This document shows positions 1-5,760 of a DNA stretch of 6,777 nucleotides, piece by piece. The notes beneath the pieces are model-generated. The model saw only the letters and a list, made by a program, of their open reading frames with translations. It was not told the origin of the DNA and made no database searches. Numbering within the stretch: the stretch's first letter is position 1; each line of letters starts with the position of its first letter. This DNA comes from Spirochaetaceae bacterium. Lineage in GTDB: Bacteria > Spirochaetota > Spirochaetia > SZUA-6 > Fen-1364. Made by a program: the position numbers and the translations under genes. The stretch is from positions 6,253-13,029 of the forward strand of contig PLNO01000242.1 of the NCBI GenBank assembly GCA_003141795.1, given 5' to 3'.

Positions 1-458
1 TCCTCGGCATGGGCGACGTGGTGACCCTCGTGGAAAAGGCGCAGGCCACCATGGAGAAGGGCGAGGCGGAGCGTCTGCAGGACAAGCTCGCCTCGGAGAC
101 CTTCACGCTGGAGGACATGCTGGACCAGTACCGGCGCATGCGCAAGATGGGGAGCCTCCAGTCCATCGTGGAGATGATTCCGGGCCTCAAGGGATCGGGG
201 GCGGAGGAGAAGATCGACGAGGTGGGCATGAAGCACGAGGAGGCGATGATCCTCTCCATGACCATGGCCGAGCGGAGGAACTACCGGATCATCGGACCGC
301 GGCGCAGGACGCGTGTGGCCAAGGGAAGCGGGACCTCCGTCTTCGAGGTCAACAGGTTCTTGAAAAAATTCGAGAAGACGTGTCTCATGATGAAGAAGAT
401 GTCGAGGAGCTCCAAGTACCAGGCCCAGGTGATGTCGCAATTCGGCGGCCAGGGCTAG
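1..458 (+). CDS. ffh: Signal recognition particle protein Ffh, C-terminal part (partial)
   Basis: This is the 3' end of the SRP GTPase gene; the frame is already open at the window's first complete codon (Leu-Gly before the Met at position 9), so the start lies upstream. Ffh binds 4.5S RNA and the signal peptides of nascent membrane proteins and delivers ribosomes to FtsY at the membrane. What remains is the end of the G domain ('LGMGDVVTLVEKA') and the methionine-rich M domain, with clusters such as 'MLDQYRRMRKMG', 'IVEMIPGLKG', 'MILSMTMAERR' and the RNA-binding helix-turn-helix 'RRRTRVAKGSG', followed by 'MMKKM'. The usual 'SRR.RIA.GSG' appears here as 'GPRRRTRVAKGSG', a mild variant. The NG-domain GTPase motifs are outside the window. 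It ends in TAG, 69 bases before rpsP, a standard neighbour in many bacteria. Confidence 0.97.
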   Translation, partial: LGMGDVVTLVEKAQATMEKGEAERLQDKLASETFTLEDMLDQYRRMRKMGSLQSIVEMIPGLKGSGAEEKIDEVGMKHEEAMILSMTMAERRNYRIIGPRRRTRVAKGSGTSVFEVNRFLKKFEKTCLMMKKMSRSSKYQAQVMSQFGGQG

Positions 459-502
459 CGCGCCGTAGGTGCGCGAGGGTCGGGGCAGCTCGCGAAGCGA
501 GC
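459..502 (+). other. Two small stem-loops between ffh and rpsP
   Basis: Immediately after the ffh stop, a 5-bp stem (CGCGC 459-463 with GCGCG 471-475) is followed by a perfect 6-bp stem with a 3-nt loop (GCTCGC 488-493, GAA, GCGAGC 497-502). Neither is followed by a T tract (the next bases are CATAAAAA), so an intrinsic terminator is not supported. They could be RNA processing or attenuation structures, or chance structures in G+C-rich DNA. Confidence 0.35.
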
Positions 503-514
503 CATAAAAATGAC

Positions 515-521
515 AAGGAGG
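515..521 (+). promoter_or_regulatory. Strong ribosome binding site that fixes the rpsP start
   Basis: AAGGAGG lies 6 bases before ATG 528. An in-frame ATG at 510 sits upstream of this site and would add six residues (MTRRTP) not expected in S16, so 528 is the start. Confidence 0.85.
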
Positions 522-527
522 ACGCCG

Positions 528-776
528 ATGAGCGTTCGTATCAGGCTGAAGAGGTTCGGGACGAAGAAACGCCCGTTCTACAGGATCGTGGTGATGGATT
601 CGCGCACGCCCCGCGACGGGCGCGTGCTGGAAGAGATCGGCATCTATCACCCCATCGAGAAGCTGGAGAAGCAGGTGTCCGTGGACGAAACGAAGGTGAA
701 GGACTGGATGGCGCGCGGCGCAACGCAGTCCAACACCGTGAAGCAGCTTCTCAACAGGAAGCGCGCGAGCGTCTGA
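528..776 (+). CDS. rpsP: 30S ribosomal protein S16
   Basis: An 82-residue protein of the small ribosomal subunit that binds 16S rRNA during 30S assembly. The family signature is clear: an N-terminal 'MSVRIRLKRFGTKKRPFYRIVV' type strand with the RxGxKxxPFYRIVV pattern, then 'DSRTPRDGRVLEEIGIYHP', and a C-terminal helix with 'WMARGATQSNTVKQLL'. Length is normal for the family. The start at 528 was chosen over 510 because of the AAGGAGG site at 515-521 and because it gives the canonical N-terminus. It lies between ffh and the KH gene, as in many bacterial ffh-rpsP-khpA-rimM-trmD-rplS operons, with a 28-base gap to the next start. Confidence 0.98.
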   Translation: MSVRIRLKRFGTKKRPFYRIVVMDSRTPRDGRVLEEIGIYHPIEKLEKQVSVDETKVKDWMARGATQSNTVKQLLNRKRASV

Positions 777-804
777 CGAAGGGTCGTCCCGAAAGGAGAG
801 ATCC

Positions 805-1038
805 GTGGAAAAGGATCTTGTCGAGTACATCGCGAAGACCCTCGTTGACGATCCTTCGGGAGTCATGGTGAACGTGATCGAGGGTGAGAAATCGACCATC
901 CTCGAGCTGAAGGTCGCTGAAAGCGACGTGGGAAAGGTCATCGGAAAGCACGGGCGGATAGCGAAAGCGGTCCGGACCCTGCTGAGCGCCGCCTCGACGA
1001 AGTCGGGCAAGCGGGTGGTGCTCGAGATCCTGGGGTGA
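805..1038 (+). CDS. khpA: KhpA-type single KH domain RNA-binding protein
   Basis: A 77-residue protein that is essentially one KH fold. The RNA-contacting GxxG loop is visible as 'VIGKHGRIAKA' (GKHG at residues 47-50), preceded by 'ILELKVAESDVG' and followed by a helix 'VRTLLSAAS' and a final strand 'KRVVLEILG'. In Firmicutes the equivalent YlqC/KhpA works with KhpB as an RNA chaperone affecting cell division and envelope genes; that role is transferred by family, not shown here. The start is GTG at 805, with GGAG at 795-798 six bases upstream. Its TGA stop overlaps the GTG start of rimM (GTGA at 1035-1038), implying coupled translation. Confidence 0.95.
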   Translation: MEKDLVEYIAKTLVDDPSGVMVNVIEGEKSTILELKVAESDVGKVIGKHGRIAKAVRTLLSAASTKSGKRVVLEILG

Positions 1039-1577
1039 GGGAAGAGGCGCAGGGCGCGGCAGCGGATCCCGCGGCATCGAGCATGCTCGCCGTCGGGGTC
1101 GTCACGGGCACGCACGGCGTGTCCGGAGAGCTGCGGCTCAAGAGCCTCTCGGGCGAATCCGAGCATCTGGTCGGGCTTCGGGAAGCCGTGTTCAGCAAGG
1201 GACGGATCGAAAAGCGTCTCCGTCTCTCGTCGATGAAACCGCAACCCGGCGGTGCCATCATGAAGGTGGCGGACGTGGACACCCCCGAACAGGCCAAGAG
1301 GCTCGTCGGGTTCGAGATGTGGGTGCCACGAGCGCAGGCATCGCCGCTGGGGACGGACGAGTTCTATGCGGCGGACTTGTGTCGATGCAGCCTGTGGTTC
1401 GGTGACGAGGAGATCGGTCGCGTGCAGTCCGTTTGGGACGGGGGGCCGGCGCAGCTCCTGGAAGTGCGCGGCGTGACAGGGAAGACGCACCTGGTGCCCT
1501 TCACGGCCCATTTCATCGGCGCGGTGGAGCTGGAGAGGGGACGGATTTCGCTTTTGGAGGATGAGATCGTCAGGTGA
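1035..1577 (+). CDS. rimM: 16S rRNA processing/maturation factor RimM
   Basis: A 180-residue 30S assembly factor that binds ribosomal protein S19 and helps mature the 3' domain of 16S rRNA. The N-terminal RimM domain is seen in 'LAVGVVTGTHGVSGELRLKSL' (about residues 18-38) and 'VADVDTPEQAKRLVGFEMWVPR'. The PRC-barrel follows with 'EFYAADLCRCSLWFGDEEIGRVQSV', 'GPAQLLEV' and 'HLVPFTAHFI'. The start is the GTG at 1035, overlapping the KH gene stop. A later ATG at 1083 (residue 17, immediately before the conserved 'LAVGVV') is an alternative that would fit the usual family N-terminus, but it has no clear Shine-Dalgarno. The stop overlaps trmD (GTGA at 1574-1577). Confidence 0.96.
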   Translation: MREEAQGAAADPAASSMLAVGVVTGTHGVSGELRLKSLSGESEHLVGLREAVFSKGRIEKRLRLSSMKPQPGGAIMKVADVDTPEQAKRLVGFEMWVPRAQASPLGTDEFYAADLCRCSLWFGDEEIGRVQSVWDGGPAQLLEVRGVTGKTHLVPFTAHFIGAVELERGRISLLEDEIVR

Positions 1578-2323
1578 CAGTCACCATCCTCACCCTTTTC
1601 CCGGGCCTGTTTCAGGGCTTTCTGGAGAGCTCGATACTCGCGCGGGCCATCGCGCGCGGGCTCGTGAACGTACGGCTCGTGGATATTCGGGACTTCGCCA
1701 CGGACAAGCATCACGTCTGTGATGACGCCGCCTACGGCGGCGGGCCGGGCATGGTGATGAAGCCTGAGCCGATCGTGGCGGCGCTCGAGGCCACGGGAGC
1801 GCCCGGCCGCAAGGTCGTCTATCTGACGCCCTCCGGTCGGCCGCTCACGCAGAAGGTCGTGGAGGAGCTCGCCGCTGAACCCGAGCTCACTCTGCTGTGC
1901 GGGAGGTACGAGGGGATCGACCAGAGGGTCATCGACTCGTGCGTCACGGAGGAGCTTTCCATCGGGGACTATGTGCTCTCTGGTGGAGAGGTCGCGGCGA
2001 TGGTCGTCGTGGAGGCGGTGACGCGCCTCCTTCCGGGGGTGATCACGGGGGAATCTCTGGAGGAGGAAAGCTTCTCCGAGGGGCTCCTGGAGTATCCCCA
2101 CTACACGAGGCCGGAGAGCTTCAGGGACATGCGGGTCCCCGAAATCCTCATATCGGGGCATCACGAGAAGATCCGCCAGTGGCGGCTTCTGAAGAGCGTA
2201 GAGAAGACGATGAAGAATCGCCCTGAGCTCCTGGATTCGGACGGCCTCTCGGATGAGGCGCTGGAGCTCGTGCGGCAGATCAGGGAAGAAGGAGAAGGCC
2301 ATGAACGAACTGAAGGCACTTGA
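1574..2323 (+). CDS. trmD: tRNA (guanine-37-N1)-methyltransferase TrmD
   Basis: A 249-residue SPOUT-family enzyme that uses S-adenosylmethionine to methylate G37 next to the anticodon, preventing +1 frameshifts. Family blocks are all present: 'ILTLFPGLF' near the N-terminus, '[18 protein letters not shown]' (residues 50-67), the knot segments '[15 protein letters not shown]' (107-121) and '[28 protein letters not shown]' (129-156), and '[11 protein letters not shown]' (170-180). Where E. coli TrmD has catalytic Asp169 (in 'DSF') and Asp177 ('GLLD'), this protein has Glu165 and Glu173 by my hand alignment. The start is GTG at 1574, overlapping the rimM stop; GGAGG at 1556-1560 is 13 bases away, rather far, so coupling probably matters. 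Its 3' end overlaps rplS by 23 bases. Confidence 0.98.
   Translation: MTVTILTLFPGLFQGFLESSILARAIARGLVNVRLVDIRDFATDKHHVCDDAAYGGGPGMVMKPEPIVAALEATGAPGRKVVYLTPSGRPLTQKVVEELAAEPELTLLCGRYEGIDQRVIDSCVTEELSIGDYVLSGGEVAAMVVVEAVTRLLPGVITGESLEEESFSEGLLEYPHYTRPESFRDMRVPEILISGHHEKIRQWRLLKSVEKTMKNRPELLDSDGLSDEALELVRQIREEGEGHERTEGT
2289..2294 (+). promoter_or_regulatory. Ribosome binding site that fixes the rplS start
   Basis: AAGGAG, 6 bases before ATG 2301, lies inside the 3' end of trmD. The reading frame is open further upstream to an ATG at 2253, but that part is in the trmD coding sequence and gives no L19-like residues. Confidence 0.8.
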
Positions 2324-2723
2324 GGCGGAACAGCTGAAGGAGAATCCCGGGGAGTTCCGCATCGGCGATACCGTGAAGGTCCACTACAAGATCATCGAAG
2401 GAAAGACCGAGCGCATCCAGGTCTTCGAGGGGATCGTCATCGCGATGAAGCGCGACGGTCTCCGGGCGACCTTCACCGTGCGCAAGATCAGCTACGGCGT
2501 GGGCGTGGAGAGGATCTTCCCCCTGCATTCCCCCAAGATCGCGAAGATCGTGCGCGTGCGCGAAGGCCGCATCCGCAGGTCCAAACTCTACTACCTGCGC
2601 GGCAGGACAGGAAAGGCCGCGAAGGTCCAGGAGCTCATCCACCGCAGGCGCGAGAAGGTGCCCGAGACGGGGACCGCGGAGCACGTGGAGGATCAGCCCG
2701 TCGAAGCGCAGGAGACAACCTGA
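2301..2723 (+). CDS. rplS: 50S ribosomal protein L19
   Basis: A 140-residue protein of the large subunit at the 30S-50S interface. Family signatures are clear: '[30 protein letters not shown]', '[22 protein letters not shown]' and '[20 protein letters not shown]'. Most L19 proteins are about 115 residues; here a hydrophilic, acidic tail of about 25 residues follows ('[21 protein letters not shown]' region), so the end is longer than usual. The start at 2301 is set by AAGGAG at 2289-2294. It overlaps the end of trmD, as expected for a coupled operon. Position directly after trmD is conserved in many bacteria. Confidence 0.98.
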   Translation: MNELKALEAEQLKENPGEFRIGDTVKVHYKIIEGKTERIQVFEGIVIAMKRDGLRATFTVRKISYGVGVERIFPLHSPKIAKIVRVREGRIRRSKLYYLRGRTGKAAKVQELIHRRREKVPETGTAEHVEDQPVEAQETT

Positions 2724-2749
2724 CCCGGATCGATTCGCCCGATCGCGGG
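2724..2749 (+). other. Imperfect stem-loop after rplS
   Basis: Directly after the rplS stop, CCCG-GATCG (2724-2732) can pair with CGATC-(G)-CGGG (2740-2749), a 9-bp stem with one bulged G and a 7-nt loop. No T run follows, and the next gene starts 14 bases later, so it is at best an attenuator or RNA processing site rather than a terminator. Confidence 0.35.
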
Positions 2750-2763
2750 TCGGCGGAACGCCG

Positions 2764-3756
2764 ATGACGATCGGGCCGGTGGGCGGACGCATTCAGATCG
2801 CGCTTCCTCCCTCTCCGGGCCTCACGCCGGGCGACACTGTCACTCTGCACGTGATCAAGCAGCTTGGAGCCGGCAAGTGGGCGGTGGGGATCGCCGGACG
2901 GGTCTATCCCGCCTGCTCGGACCTTCCCCTCGAAACGGGGGCGACCCTGCGTGCCCGCGTCGGTTTTACGGGCGGTAAGCTCGTGCTCGTCGTATCCGAC
3001 GTCATTCCCGACGCAATCCAGGCGGCCCTGCAGAGGCAGGGGATCGCTACGGGCGGCGTGGCAGAGACGATCGCCCGAGCCCTCGCACGTACCGGTCTTC
3101 CGTTGCTCTCCCAGACCATCGAACGTCTGAAACCGCTCCTGGCGCGCTCCGACGCCGACCCGCGGCGCGCGGCGCGCGCGCTGGCAGCGCTCGTGGACAG
3201 GGGAATCGACCCGGGAAGCCCTGCCGGCCAGGCGCTGCTGCCCGTTCTGGGTTTCGGGGACAAGGGCGGAGAGCACCCGCGGCGCTACCGGGGAAAGCCG
3301 CTTCCCGAGAACAGGAGCGCCGTCAAGGAGTTCGTCAAAGGCCTTCACGCTGCACCCTCCGATCGCCCGACCCTCCTTCAAGCCTACAACCACCTCCCCG
3401 CCAGATCCCAGGCGTGGATCGTCATCCCGTTCGCATTCACGAAGAGCGGCCAAAGTATCGCGGGAACGATGAAAATCCTGCTCGACACGGTCCGTCAGCG
3501 GCCGCTCGCCTTGAGCCTTTCCGCGGAAGGTCTCGATTTTCATCTTCCCCTTCAGGGAAAAAAGCGAAGTTTGAGCATATACTGTGATCAGAGCCCGCTG
3601 CGGCGTGCTGCGGCCGCGGGACTGGACAGCTTGCGGGCAAAATTCCATAACATGGGATTGGAAGTTGACGATACTATTAAAGATGGGGATGCATTCGACG
3701 GGTATTCCCCCATTGAGGAGGCGTCAAACCTCCCAAGCGTTGACACGGTGGGGTGA
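2764..3756 (+). CDS. FliK-like (YlqG-type) flagellar hook-length-control-related protein
   Basis: A 330-residue protein with no enzyme motifs. Residues 8-80 look like a small beta-rich domain ('GDTVTLHVIKQLGAGKWAV', 'LETGATLRARV', 'GGKLVLVV'). The middle (85-200) is helical and rich in Ala, Arg and Pro. The C-terminal 90 residues (about 213-305: 'QAWIVIPFAF', 'LSLSAEGLDFHLPLQGKKRSLSIY', 'LRRAAAAGLDSLRAKFHNMGLEV') match the general pattern of the FliK C-terminal domain, which contacts FlhB to switch export specificity. The next gene, three bases downstream, is a FlhB C-terminal-domain paralogue, and this neighbour is the main support. A comparable pair (ylqG-ylqH) follows rplS in Bacillus. The start ATG 2764 has only a weak site (GCGGA). 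The family assignment is moderate; an unrelated conserved hypothetical cannot be excluded. Confidence 0.6.
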   Translation: MTIGPVGGRIQIALPPSPGLTPGDTVTLHVIKQLGAGKWAVGIAGRVYPACSDLPLETGATLRARVGFTGGKLVLVVSDVIPDAIQAALQRQGIATGGVAETIARALARTGLPLLSQTIERLKPLLARSDADPRRAARALAALVDRGIDPGSPAGQALLPVLGFGDKGGEHPRRYRGKPLPENRSAVKEFVKGLHAAPSDRPTLLQAYNHLPARSQAWIVIPFAFTKSGQSIAGTMKILLDTVRQRPLALSLSAEGLDFHLPLQGKKRSLSIYCDQSPLRRAAAAGLDSLRAKFHNMGLEVDDTIKDGDAFDGYSPIEEASNLPSVDTVG

Positions 3757-3759
3757 AAG

Positions 3760-4014
3760 ATGACGGCGGACAAGGCGGTCGCCCTCCAGTACAATGAGGA
3801 TCTCCCGGCGCCCATGGTGATCGCCTCGGGGAGGGGAGCGGTGGCTCAGGCCATCGCCCGCATCGCCCGTGAAAACGGTGTGCCCCTCGTCGCGGATCCC
3901 GGTGCCATCGACTCATTGCTCGAGCTCGATATCAACGCTTTGATTCCCGAAAGCCTCTACGAGGTCATCGCGGAAATCCTGGTATTCGTGGGTGGTGTGA
4001 GATCGGCACAATGA
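3760..4014 (+). CDS. FlhB C-terminal domain paralogue (FlhX/YlqH type)
   Basis: An 84-residue soluble protein corresponding to the cytoplasmic C-terminal domain of the flagellar export-gate protein FlhB. '[43 protein letters not shown]' matches the segment just after the FlhB autocleavage site, and '[25 protein letters not shown]' matches its end. It has no transmembrane part and no NPTH cleavage motif; it begins where the cleaved FlhB fragment would begin. In other bacteria such free-standing proteins can partly replace the FlhB C-terminal fragment; that is family knowledge. It starts three bases after the FliK-like gene and its stop overlaps the next gene (ATGA at 4011-4014), so the three are probably co-translated. 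Confidence 0.9.
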   Translation: MTADKAVALQYNEDLPAPMVIASGRGAVAQAIARIARENGVPLVADPGAIDSLLELDINALIPESLYEVIAEILVFVGGVRSAQ

Positions 4015-4889
4015 AGAGCATAAAAACCACGGATCTTCGCGATGGCATGAAGTTCGACAAGCCCGTCTACATGGACGGGGACAATGTCTTCGTGCCCCCC
4101 GGCATCCCCATACGGCAGAAGGATATCGACAGGCTCGTCCGCTGGGAGATCGACGAGGTGCGAACCGACGGCTCACTGGTCGTGGACACCCCCAAGGCGG
4201 TGGAGCCAACGGTGGACCTTTCGGGATTCAAGGACCTGCCCTCGGGCGACAAGGCCAACCTCGACGCCTATCTGCGCGCCATCGACGAGTACGAGCACAT
4301 CGCCAACGCGGTCGCGCAGGGGGAGGAAGTGGACCGCGCGAAGGTGGACGCCACGGTGAACCTGATCCTCGAGAAGGTGAAGGACAACCGCAATGAGATG
4401 GTCCAGCTCATCCTCATGGGCGGAAGGATCGAGCGCAAGATCGCCGCTGGTATCATCAACGTCACCATCCTCTCCACGATCATGGGCACCATCCTCAAGT
4501 TCACGAGCCATCGGCTGATCCAGCTCGCGACGGGCGCGCTTCTCTACGACATCGGTATGGTGAAAGTCCCCAAGAGCATCTTGAAGAAGAAGGACAAGCT
4601 CACCCCTGACGAGCTGAACCAGATCAGGACGCATCCCATTCATTCCTACCGCATAATCTCCAAGGAGCTGAAGTACCCCGAGGAGATCGGGATCATCGCG
4701 CTCCAGCACCACGAGCACTGGGACGGCCAGGGGTATCCGCGCAAGCTGCGCGGAGAGGACATCAACCTGGCGGCCCGCATCGTGGCAGTTGCGGACTCCT
4801 ACATCGCGATGATCAACACGCGGCCGCACCGCAATTCCATGATCGGCTACAGCGCCATGAAGAACGTGCTGAGCGACAACGGGCGGCAG
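4011..4889 (+). pseudogene. HD-GYP domain protein, 3'-truncated by junction with transposase DNA
   Basis: About 290 residues of a signalling protein of the HD-GYP (cyclic-di-GMP phosphodiesterase) class. The N-terminus ('[26 protein letters not shown]') resembles the leader domain of many HD-GYP proteins. Residues 140-285 carry the HD-GYP fold: '[18 protein letters not shown]', '[11 protein letters not shown]', '[21 protein letters not shown]', '[13 protein letters not shown]', '[10 protein letters not shown]'. The signature HD is YD here (Tyr179-Asp180) and the upstream His expected near 148-150 is missing ('GIINVTIL'), while His208, His233-His234, GYP 241-243 and Asp262 remain, so hydrolase activity is doubtful even in the intact parent. 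After 'MKNVLS' the frame becomes transposase and the last roughly 80-120 residues of the usual protein are absent. The open frame itself continues to 5699. The start ATG overlaps the FlhX stop. Confidence 0.85.
4866..4889 (+). other. Junction between host operon and mobile-element DNA
   Basis: The codons here read [13 protein letters not shown] proteins of this sort commonly continue 'MKNxLSDNGRxFDP', and rve transposases carry '(S/T)DNGRQ(F/Y)' at their second catalytic Asp, so the eight codons can belong to either gene. To the left all similarity is HD-GYP; from Tyr at 4890 ('[10 protein letters not shown]') all is transposase. No terminal inverted repeat or target duplication is visible here. 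Confidence 0.75.
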
Positions 4890-5699
4890 TATCACAGCTG
4901 GCGCGGTAAGAGCAAATTCACGACGATGCTGACGAAGCTGGGTATAAGACATATCCGCAGCCGGCCCTACCACCCGCAGACCTGTGGCAAGATAGAGTCG
5001 TTCTGGCGCAACCTCTACCAGGAGTGCCTGACGAAAGTGCCGCTGGCGACGTTTGAAGAAGCGGAGGCGAAAATAGGAGAATATATCGAGTATTATAACT
5101 TCAAGCGGCCGCACCAGGGCATAGGGAACCTGATCCCGTCTGATCGGTACTACGGGGTGGCGGGGCAGGTGAAGCAGATAATCGCCGGGAACACAGCGGC
5201 GGTGCAGGAAGCCCTTCCTACGGCTGCGGGTTATACGCCGCCGACGTACCTTGTGGGGAATATCGGCGGGAGGGAATTACGGCTGGTGGCGAAAGACGCG
5301 GAAGTTACGCTAAGCAGTCTGCCGGAGGAAACGATAAATGGGAACACAAACAAAACTTGCGAGCCCGCAGGAGCGGCTGGAGCTGATACTGCTGGGGATA
5401 GGCCGCCGGCAGACGGTGGAGAACCTATGCCGGCAGGCGGGAGTATCGCGGGAGCTGTTTTACCGGTGGATGGGGGTGGTGCGGGTGGCGGCGTTGAAAG
5501 TGTTGGAGGCGAAGCTACCGGGCCCGAAAACAGTATCGCAATCGCCGGAGAAGGAACTGCTGAAAATACGGGAACAGCTGAGCCGGCAGGAGAAGGAACT
5601 GGGGAAACTTCGCAAAGAGCGGAATTACCTGAAGCTGGTGGTGAAAACGGCGCAGCGGATAATCCGGCGTCAGGCGTGGGGGCCGTTCCCCAAGGCTGA
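4875..5699 (+). pseudogene. DDE (rve) transposase, C-terminal half only, first of two in the element
   Basis: This is the second half of an IS3/IS481-type integrase-fold transposase. It begins at the second catalytic Asp ('[15 protein letters not shown]', Asp codon 4875) and has the catalytic Glu in '[16 protein letters not shown]' 39 residues further on (Glu codon 4995). It then shows the usual helix '[22 protein letters not shown]' and a small C-terminal domain ('[30 protein letters not shown]'). The N-terminal HTH and the first Asp are missing, so it cannot be active as it stands. Recognisable transposase ends near 5330; the frame then stays open for about 120 more residues rich in Gly, Ala and Glu, entirely overlapping orfA in another frame. 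This tail is probably non-coding read-through of a G+C-rich gene. Ile codons here are often ATA, unlike the upstream genes. Confidence 0.85.
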
Positions 5700-5760
5700 T
5701 GTTAAAAAAAAAGATATGCGCCCAAAGAAACCCGCGGGTTATACCTTGGGGAATGGCTGA
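5338..5760 (+). CDS. OrfA of the second transposase: HTH plus coiled-coil protein
   Basis: A 140-residue basic protein. Residues 11-46 form a helix-turn-helix of the IS3 OrfA kind ('[35 protein letters not shown]'-like arrangement with '[12 protein letters not shown]' as recognition helix). Residues about 69-112 are a charged heptad-like helix ('[18 protein letters not shown]', '[10 protein letters not shown]') likely to form a coiled coil for multimerisation. ATG 5338 follows GGAGGA (5324-5329) at a good distance, and a TAA in this frame immediately precedes it. The last 15 codons, after the A9 run at 5704-5712, are probably used only by ribosomes that do not shift; the alternative product continues into the second transposase. 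The gene lies wholly or mostly inside an overlapping open frame from upstream, but its motifs make this frame the real one. Confidence 0.8.
   Translation: MGTQTKLASPQERLELILLGIGRRQTVENLCRQAGVSRELFYRWMGVVRVAALKVLEAKLPGPKTVSQSPEKELLKIREQLSRQEKELGKLRKERNYLKLVVKTAQRIIRRQAWGPFPKADVKKKDMRPKKPAGYTLGNG
5686..5753 (+). promoter_or_regulatory. Candidate -1 frameshift or transcript-slippage site (A9 in a 10-bp inverted repeat)
   Basis: Nine A residues (5704-5712) lie in orfA codon-aligned as AAA-AAA-AAA-G, giving the classic slippery heptamer A-AAA-AAA. A -1 slip enters the frame that is open from 5706 to 6749 and holds the second transposase. TTCCCCAAGG (5686-5695) is perfectly complementary to CCTTGGGGAA (5744-5753), a 10-bp stem enclosing the run, and a 12-bp palindrome AACCCGCGGGTT (5729-5740) lies in its loop. 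IS3-family elements use A-AAA-AAG/A sites to make OrfAB; here the function is inferred. Because the stem brackets the run rather than only following it, RNA polymerase slippage is an alternative. Confidence 0.6.

Noticed and set aside
488..510. Hairpin before rpsP as an intrinsic terminator of ffh
   Set aside because: The stem is followed by CATAAAAA, not by T residues, and the downstream genes belong to the same conserved operon.
380..871. Plus-strand open frame across ffh, rpsP and khpA
   Set aside because: It overlaps three well-identified genes in another frame and its protein is a charged Arg/Glu-rich string without motifs.
1364..2362. Long minus-strand open frames, also at 2635-3648, 4173-5114 and 5739-6338
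   Set aside because: They lie opposite well-recognised plus-strand genes, show Arg/His/Pro-rich composition typical of antisense frames in G+C-rich DNA, and have no recognisable motifs.
3665..3693. TTGACG with AT-rich bases after it, promoter-like, inside the FliK-like gene
   Set aside because: TACTAT is only a few bases from the -35-like box and the correctly spaced hexamer is GATGCA; unsupported.
3717..3733. GGAGG...CCTCC 5-bp stem before flhX as an RBS-sequestering switch
   Set aside because: The stem is short and lies about 30 bases upstream of the start; the SD-like GGGGTGAAAG nearer the ATG is not included, so no regulatory role is supported.
3740..3768. TTGACA at 3740-3745, a perfect -35 box before flhX
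   Set aside because: At 17 bases spacing the -10 position reads ACGGCG, nothing like TATAAT, and it lies in coding sequence of a tightly coupled operon.
4011..5699. A true new protein architecture: HD-GYP fused to a transposase domain
   Set aside because: The transposase part lacks its first catalytic Asp and half of the RNase H fold, and the HD-GYP part lacks its usual C-terminus, so the frame is a chance in-frame chimera of two broken genes.
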